A program made the position numbers and the translations under genes. The notes under the pieces were generated by a model. The model was not told the origin of the DNA. It saw only the letters and a list, made by a program, of their open reading frames with translations, and ran no database searches. This document shows positions 6,281 through 7,598 of a DNA stretch of 7,598 bases, one piece after another. The DNA comes from DASSKP01 sp035695045 (lineage in GTDB: Bacteria > Actinomycetota > Actinomycetes > JAFAQI01), in assembly GCA_035695045.1 (NCBI GenBank), contig DASSEX010000079.1, positions 1 to 7,598 on the forward strand, read 5' to 3'. Within the stretch, counting starts at the first letter, position 1, and each line of letters opens with the position of its first letter.

Positions 6281-7488
6281 CAGAGCCCCCGCTCCTCGAG
6301 GTGCCACGGGGCGCCGTAGTCCGGAAGCAGGTCGAGGAACGGCTGCGCGTCGAACGCCTCCGGCCCGAGCACCCCCGCGCCCTTCCACGCCCCGGCGTCG
6401 ATGAGCTCCAGCGCCACCAGCGGGTTGACGGCGGTCTGCCAGACGACCGCCTGGGCGCCCCACTTGCGCATGCACTCCTCGTTGTCAGCGACCTGGTAGA
6501 GGTAGACCTCTCGCGGGTTGCCGTCCTTGCCCGTGCCGCGGACCCAGGTGCCTGCGCAGGTCCGGCCGTGCATCCGGTCGCCGAGGCCGGCCGGGTCGGG
6601 CAGGCACGCAGCGACGACGTCGCGCGGGGCCACTCGAGCGGCACCGACGTCGACCGGCTCGGTCGAGTCGAGACCCAGCAGGTGCAGCGTGCGCAGGACG
6701 TCGATGAACTCCTCGCCGAGTCCGTACTTGAACGTGACCCGACCGGCGTCCAGCCAGCGAGGGACGAGGAGGACCTCCTCGTGCTCCACGTTGACGCATT
6801 CGACAGCGCCGATGCCCTCCGGGAACACGAACGTCTCCGGCTCGCTGAACGGGGCCGTGGTGAACCAGCCGCGCTCCCGCTCGTAGATGACCGGTGGGTT
6901 CAGGCACTCCTCGATCGTCGTCCAGATGGAGAACGTCGGAGCGAAGGCGTATCCCTCGACGACGAGATCGGCGCCGTCACGCACACCGAACTCCTCAACG
7001 GAGGAGAAGAGGTGGTCGGCGGCGTACCGCGCGAACACGTCAGACAGGCCGGGCTCCACGCCCATGCCGACGACGGCCAGAGCCTCCCGCTGCTCCCACT
7101 GGGCCGCAAGCTCGAACTGCTCGTCGCCGAGCTTCACGCCCGGCAACTGGTGCGGCCGGTCGGGATGAGGCCGCGACAGGGACATCGCCATGTCGAGGTA
7201 GGTGACCCCCGTCTCGAGGGCCGCCCGGAAGATCGGCATGACGAACCGGGGGTCGCAGGCGTTGAGCACCGCGTCCGCACCGCTGGTGCGCAGAAGGTCC
7301 TCGACCTGTCGCTGGTCACCGGCGTCCACCTGCGCGGCGAAGAAATGGTTCCCGAGGCCGGCGACGGCCTGCTCGGCGCGATGCAGGTCGTAGTCGGCCA
7401 GCACGACCGACGAGAGAAACGAACGCGCGGCGGCGATCCGCGCGACGGCTGAGCCGACCCCGCCCGCACCGACGACGACGATCCTCAC
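6280..7488 (-). CDS. Saccharopine dehydrogenase-family oxidoreductase
   Basis: This 402-aa protein has the architecture of saccharopine dehydrogenase, carboxynorspermidine dehydrogenase and lysine 6-dehydrogenase enzymes. An N-terminal Rossmann fold (IVVVGAGGVGSAVAR, 3-17) is followed by D32 at the end of the second strand, which suggests NAD(H) over NADP(H). NACDPRFVMPIFRAALETG (76-94) and GVTYLDMA (94-101) are typical of the family, and GMGVEPGLSDVFARYAADH (141-159) parallels the family's G-x-x-P-G motif. The C-terminal part (about 160-402) ends in VWQTAVNPLVALELIDAG and GVLGPEAFDAQPFLDLL. The start is the GTG at 7488 because it begins the first Rossmann strand and overlaps the permease stop as GTGA; no clear Shine-Dalgarno is seen. 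Such enzymes make or cleave C-N bonds between an amine and a keto or aldehyde partner, or deaminate a terminal amine. Its job here could be to open an opine-like substrate or to oxidise a polyamine. Substrate unknown. Confidence 0.9.
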   Translation of the reverse strand: MRIVVVGAGGVGSAVARIAAARSFLSSVVLADYDLHRAEQAVAGLGNHFFAAQVDAGDQRQVEDLLRTSGADAVLNACDPRFVMPIFRAALETGVTYLDMAMSLSRPHPDRPHQLPGVKLGDEQFELAAQWEQREALAVVGMGVEPGLSDVFARYAADHLFSSVEEFGVRDGADLVVEGYAFAPTFSIWTTIEECLNPPVIYERERGWFTTAPFSEPETFVFPEGIGAVECVNVEHEEVLLVPRWLDAGRVTFKYGLGEEFIDVLRTLHLLGLDSTEPVDVGAARVAPRDVVAACLPDPAGLGDRMHGRTCAGTWVRGTGKDGNPREVYLYQVADNEECMRKWGAQAVVWQTAVNPLVALELIDAGAWKGAGVLGPEAFDAQPFLDLLPDYGAPWHLEERGL

Positions 7489-7598
7489 CGCGCGGCCCGC
7501 CGCCGTCCGGAGAAGGTCGCAGCCAGCGTGATGACGAGGGCGGCGATGAACATCAGCGACCCGATGACGTTGATCTGCGCAGGGATGCCGCGTTGCGC
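7485..7598 (-). CDS. PotC-like ABC transporter permease, C-terminal end (partial)
   Basis: From the window edge an open frame of 37 codons ends in TGA at 7487-7485. It starts RGIPAQINVIGSL, matching the conserved permease C-terminus G-x-(P)-x-x-N-x-x-x-(T/S) of PotC-type subunits. A hydrophobic last membrane helix (about LMFIAALVITLAATF) follows, then a positively charged cytoplasmic tail GRRRAAR. The 5' part, and probably a PotB-type partner, lie beyond position 7598. Its stop overlaps the GTG of the next gene by 4 nt, so the importer's permeases and the catabolic genes share a transcript. Identification rests on a short segment, helped by the ATPase and binding-protein genes downstream. Confidence 0.75.
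   Translation of the reverse strand, partial: AQRGIPAQINVIGSLMFIAALVITLAATFSGRRRAAR

Noticed and set aside
6281..6475. N-terminal extension of the semialdehyde dehydrogenase by 65 codons
   Set aside because: The extra residues are Arg/Gly-rich and unlike MmsA N-termini; the ATG at 6280 gives the usual family length and a stop/start overlap.
6301..7452. A 383-codon open frame on the plus strand antisense to the saccharopine dehydrogenase gene
   Set aside because: It lies wholly opposite a well-supported gene, has Arg/Val/Asp-rich composition typical of high-GC antisense frames, and contains no recognisable motif.
1..7598. CRISPR arrays, tRNA or rRNA genes, insertion sequences, phage or defence genes
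   Set aside because: No periodic repeats, tRNA-like cloverleaf segments, transposase motifs or terminal inverted repeats were seen; the window is filled by metabolic and transport genes.

Overview
The window is one unbroken gene train read entirely on the minus strand, so the biological order runs from position 7598 down to 82. High GC, GTG and ATG starts, TGA as the stop of all seven genes, and a lipoprotein signal ending in an ACGG-type sequence point to a high-GC Gram-positive bacterium (Actinomycetota). The genus cannot be named from the sequence.

In transcription order the genes are: (1) the last 37 codons of a PotC-like ABC permease (7598-7485, cut by the window edge); (2) a saccharopine dehydrogenase-family NAD(P)-dependent oxidoreductase (7488-6280); (3) a CoA-acylating (methyl)malonate-semialdehyde dehydrogenase of the MmsA type (6280-4760); (4) an agmatinase/arginase-family ureohydrolase (4763-3753); (5) a class III PLP aminotransferase (3756-2392); (6) a PotA-like ABC ATPase (2395-1328); (7) a PotD-like lipoprotein substrate-binding protein (1302-82). 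A very strong GC-rich terminator hairpin (56-17) closes the unit. Five of the six junctions overlap by 1 or 4 nt. The only real gap (25 nt) precedes the binding-protein gene and carries a hairpin with the ATPase stop codon in its loop. No promoter is visible; it should lie beyond the right edge, upstream of the permease genes.

The genes read as an import-and-degrade unit for a cationic amine or guanidino compound. The Pot-like importer brings it in, the ureohydrolase removes urea from a guanidino group, the aminotransferase converts the freed primary amine to a semialdehyde, and MmsA turns a C3/C4 semialdehyde into acetyl-CoA or propionyl-CoA. MmsA rather than a succinate-semialdehyde dehydrogenase suggests a beta-amino acid intermediate (beta-alanine or 3-aminoisobutyrate), and hence a 3-guanidinopropionate-like substrate. 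The saccharopine dehydrogenase-like enzyme is the unexplained member and may act on a secondary-amine (opine-like) or terminal-amine precursor. The enzyme families are firm; the substrate and the pathway as a whole are inference.
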